From Cryptomeria japonica (Eukaryota; Streptophyta; Pinopsida; Cupressales; Cupressaceae): 60,000 nt of DNA. The translations under genes and the position numbers were made by a program. Shown piece by piece: positions 59,361-60,000 of the stretch (the stretch's first letter is position 1; each line of letters begins with the position of its first letter). A model generated the notes under the pieces. That model was given only the letters and a program-made list of their open reading frames with translations. It made no database searches and was not told where the DNA came from. The DNA lies in assembly GCF_030272615.1 (NCBI RefSeq), contig NC_081415.1:507425373-507485372 (forward strand), written 5' to 3'.

Positions 59361-59625
59361 AGAGAGGAGGGAGTGAGGAAAAAACTGAGGGAAAGAGGTG
59401 AGAGAGGGAATTAGATGGGTGTAAGGATGAAGAGGGATATAGCTCAAGGGATAGGAGAATAAGGGAATTGTGAGATCTAGAGAGGGGAGGGACACAGAAG
59501 AGTATGTATCTATAAGAATGAAGAGCCCGAGAAGAGGTAAGGGAGAGAGAGAATATGAGATCTAGTTCATAGAGAGAGATGGAACTACGAGGGAAGGAAG
59601 ATAAATAAGGGAGAGGTGAGATGGG
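59357..59625. repeat. Purine-rich stretch
   Basis: About 270 bp of GA-rich plus strand (GAGAGAGGAGGGAGTGAGG and similar) begins right where the satellite stops. Minus-strand frames here are Ser/Leu/Pro-rich shadows. Confidence 0.8.
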
Positions 59626-59639
59626 GGTTTCTATGTACA

Positions 59640-59780
59640 CATTTGGCACTCTCCCTATTTGGCGCACACCAAATGTGGAATATGGACCACATTTGGCGCG
59701 TGCCAAATGGAAAAATCCATTCTTCACATTTGGTGCATGCCAAATAGGGCGAGCACCATATTTGGCACGTACCAAATCGC
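59640..59780. repeat. Cluster of ATTTGGC...GCCAAAT palindromes
   Basis: Palindromes such as ATTTGGCGCGTGCCAAAT, ATTTGGTGCATGCCAAAT and ATTTGGCACGTACCAAAT occur at least four times in 140 bp, some as half-sites. They resemble the palindromes at 47780-47935. Confidence 0.85.
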
Positions 59781-60000
59781 TCACTTTGGGAAACACCAAA
59801 CCTATGGGTTGGATTTGCCTTGGGCATCCAATCAAAAGGTTTGGATGACCATTTCAGGCTAAAGACATGTTTTTATCATAACATTGAAAATTTTGACATA
59901 TTTTTGGTCATGCTCTCCGTCAGGTTTGCATGTGTTTCAATGAAGTTAAAAAAAATACCGTGGTAAACTTGAGCTCCCTCTTAGATATCCAACGATGTAT
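59781..60000. other. Unassigned right end
   Basis: I see no gene or repeat in the last 220 bases. Confidence 0.4.

Noticed and set aside
59350-59835. 161-residue minus frame
   Set aside because: Reverse reading of the purine-rich stretch and the palindrome cluster.

Overview
This 60 kb window looks like nuclear DNA of a land plant with a large, repeat-filled genome. It is AT-rich, has no rRNA or tRNA gene and no host gene I can support, and is built almost wholly of plant mobile elements nested in one another. A seed plant with long intergenic repeats, perhaps a gymnosperm, is my best guess, but the species is inference and not certain.

Layout. (1) 1-about 13,481: a Tat-lineage Ty3/Gypsy LTR retrotransposon (element 1) whose 5' LTR lies left of the window. 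It has a long leader, a gag-pol frame broken by point nonsense changes and one 2-bp insertion, a long 3' region with a 51-bp tandem array, a polypurine tract and the 3' LTR. (2) 13,482-15,074 (minus): the endonuclease and start of the reverse transcriptase of a LINE, cut by element 1. (3) 15,310-24,441: an LTR-like sequence split by a second, 5'-truncated LINE with an A-rich tail, then a tRNA-derived SINE, microsatellites, and a minisatellite whose every unit is a hairpin. (4) 24,442-37,879: a second, complete but decayed Tat element (element 2) with both LTRs, primer binding site, duplicated polypurine tract and a near-match target duplication. (5) About 39,000-48,000: two convergent intron-containing genes around a 360-bp tandem array. 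The plus gene has seven exons that join in frame; the minus gene has a transposase-like core. I read this as an unnamed two-gene DNA transposon, and it is the most unusual thing here. (6) 48,130-59,360: a satellite made of a 20-bp monomer placed in both orientations, carrying a 7.5-kb gag-only LTR element (element 3, 48,255-55,779) and a 432-bp solo LTR (57,899-58,330). (7) 59,357-60,000: a purine-rich stretch and a cluster of short palindromes like those at 47,790-47,935.

How parts work together. In elements 1 and 2 the polyprotein order is gag, aspartic protease, G-patch, reverse transcriptase, RNase H, a second (archaeal-type) RNase H and integrase; this order with the second RNase H identifies the Tat lineage. 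Element 3 has a related gag but no polymerase or integrase and must have used proteins from another element. Several noncoding pieces look like functional RNA: a leader hairpin shared by elements 1 and 2, and a large hairpin in element 3, both with paired changes that keep the stems.

Most open frames are interrupted by changes of the type C-to-T or G-to-A, as expected for old, methylated, silenced plant transposons. Nothing here looks like an active element.
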